Source of the DNA: an uncultured Fimbriimonadales bacterium
Lineage (GTDB): Bacteria; Armatimonadota; Fimbriimonadia; Fimbriimonadales; GBS-DC
Assembly (NCBI GenBank): GCA_937934465.1
Contig: CALGZO010000257.1
Coordinates: 1 to 5,394, forward strand
DNA length: 5,394 nt
Direction: 5' to 3'
Shown: positions 5,173-5,394 of the stretch, piece by piece
Layout: the number at the start of each line of letters is the position of its first letter
How positions within the stretch are numbered: the first letter of the stretch is position 1
Position numbers and translations under genes: made by a program
The notes under the pieces: generated by a model
Told to the model about the DNA's origin: nothing
The model's database searches: none
What the model saw: only the letters and a program-made list of their open reading frames with translations

Positions 5173-5206
5173 CTCTCCCTAACCCTCCACACACGCGGGG
5201 AGGGAG
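5173..5206. repeat. imperfect CCCTCTCCC-family palindrome
   Basis: The pyrimidine side CTCTCCCTAACCCTCC faces GGGGAGGGAG. Either CCCTCC (5183-5188) with GGAGGG (5199-5204), or CTCCCT (5175-5180) with AGGGAG (5201-5206), can pair. It shares the CTCTCCC word with the elements at 104-132 and 4783-4809. Confidence 0.4.
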
Positions 5207-5218
5207 CGCGCAAAGCCT

Positions 5219-5260
5219 GTCATTCCGAGCCGAAGGCGAGAAATCTCAATAGAGACTTCT
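5219..5260. repeat. TGTCATTCCGAG dispersed-type repeat with terminal hairpin
   Basis: TGTCATTCCGAG followed by CCGAAGGCGAG and AAATCTC matches a class of intergenic repeat (TGTCATTCCGAGCGAAGCGAGGAATC-like) that I know from several bacterial groups. The right end forms AGAAATCTC (5239-5247) against GAGACTTCT (5252-5260) with one mismatch and an AATA loop. It lies 27 nt beyond the stop of the minus-strand gene ending at 5287 and could serve as its transcript end, but there is no T-tract. Confidence 0.5.
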
Positions 5261-5286
5261 GAATATTTGAGGGACTGAGCCTCTAC

Positions 5287-5394
5287 CTACGGCGAGGGTA
5301 GCGTCAACCGTCGAATCTCGTCGAACGCCAACTCGAACGGGTTGACCACTTCGTCCACGCCCAGCTGCTTGAGCGCGGCGGCGTCGGCGTCGGA
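5287..5394 (-). CDS. C-terminus of a probable TrkA/RCK-type NAD-binding protein (partial)
   Basis: A minus-strand frame runs from the right edge to TAG at 5287-5289 and encodes 35 residues. The stretch ALKQLGVDEVVNPFELAFDEI resembles the end of a TrkA-N Rossmann domain, where a pattern like LxxLGaDxVVxPxxLA closes the fold in potassium channels, Trk regulators and Kef-type antiporters. The first visible residues (DADAAALK) fit the preceding helix. The protein then ends within 14 residues (ending TLPSP), so no TrkA-C domain follows. Only the tail is seen; the rest of the protein, and hence the transporter type, lies outside the window. Confidence 0.55.
   Translation of the reverse strand, partial: SDADAAALKQLGVDEVVNPFELAFDEIRRLTLPSP

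Larger units (their letters stand above)
4630..5286. other. gene-free, repeat-rich intergenic region
   Basis: About 650 bases separate birA from the next minus-strand gene. No frame here shows a recognisable domain or a start with a ribosome site. An 85-aa frame at 4914-5171 spans the 63-bp repeat only because 63 is a multiple of three. Between its two copies four of five base changes alter the amino acid, which argues against selection as protein. The region instead carries at least seven hairpin-forming elements and a tandem repeat, listed separately. The promoter of birA should lie at the left end, but no clear -35/-10 pair was found. Confidence 0.7.

Overview
The window looks like chromosomal DNA of a GC-rich, probably thermophilic, deep-branching bacterium. 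I lean towards Armatimonadota or a neighbouring lineage, without certainty. The basis is the GC-rich codon use, futalosine-pathway menaquinone genes, two -10 boxes placed directly in front of GTG start codons (leaderless-type genes), and intergenic DNA full of small palindromic repeats. No phage, transposase, CRISPR, rRNA or tRNA gene is visible.

Layout, left to right. Positions 1-51 hold the last codons of a plus-strand gene, followed by a spacer with a perfect 10-11 bp hairpin. Positions 265-1820 (minus) are a tight two-gene unit. A 368-aa membrane protein carries eight cysteines in one cytoplasmic block. It overlaps a 153-aa AccB-like protein in which the biotin-accepting lysine is replaced by glycine. 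A short divergent gap follows, then mqnP (prenyltransferase), mqnA (chorismate dehydratase, 2 nt downstream) and an A-type iron-sulfur carrier on the plus strand. The carrier has its own -10 box inside the last codons of mqnA. It collides tail to tail, with an 11-nt overlap, with a minus-strand monofunctional biotin ligase (birA). Positions 4630-5286 hold no credible gene but a cluster of hairpins and a 63-bp tandem repeat. Positions 5287-5394 (minus) are the C-terminus of a probable TrkA/RCK-type nucleotide-binding protein.

How the genes fit together: mqnA catalyses the first step and mqnP the prenylation step of the futalosine route to menaquinone. That pathway also uses radical-SAM iron-sulfur enzymes (MqnE, MqnC), so a neighbouring iron-sulfur carrier is plausible company. 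birA makes holo-biotin carriers, yet the carrier-like protein in this window cannot accept biotin by the usual chemistry.

The most novel-looking item is the two-gene unit of eight-Cys membrane protein plus lysine-less biotinyl-domain protein. I do not recognise it as a described system.
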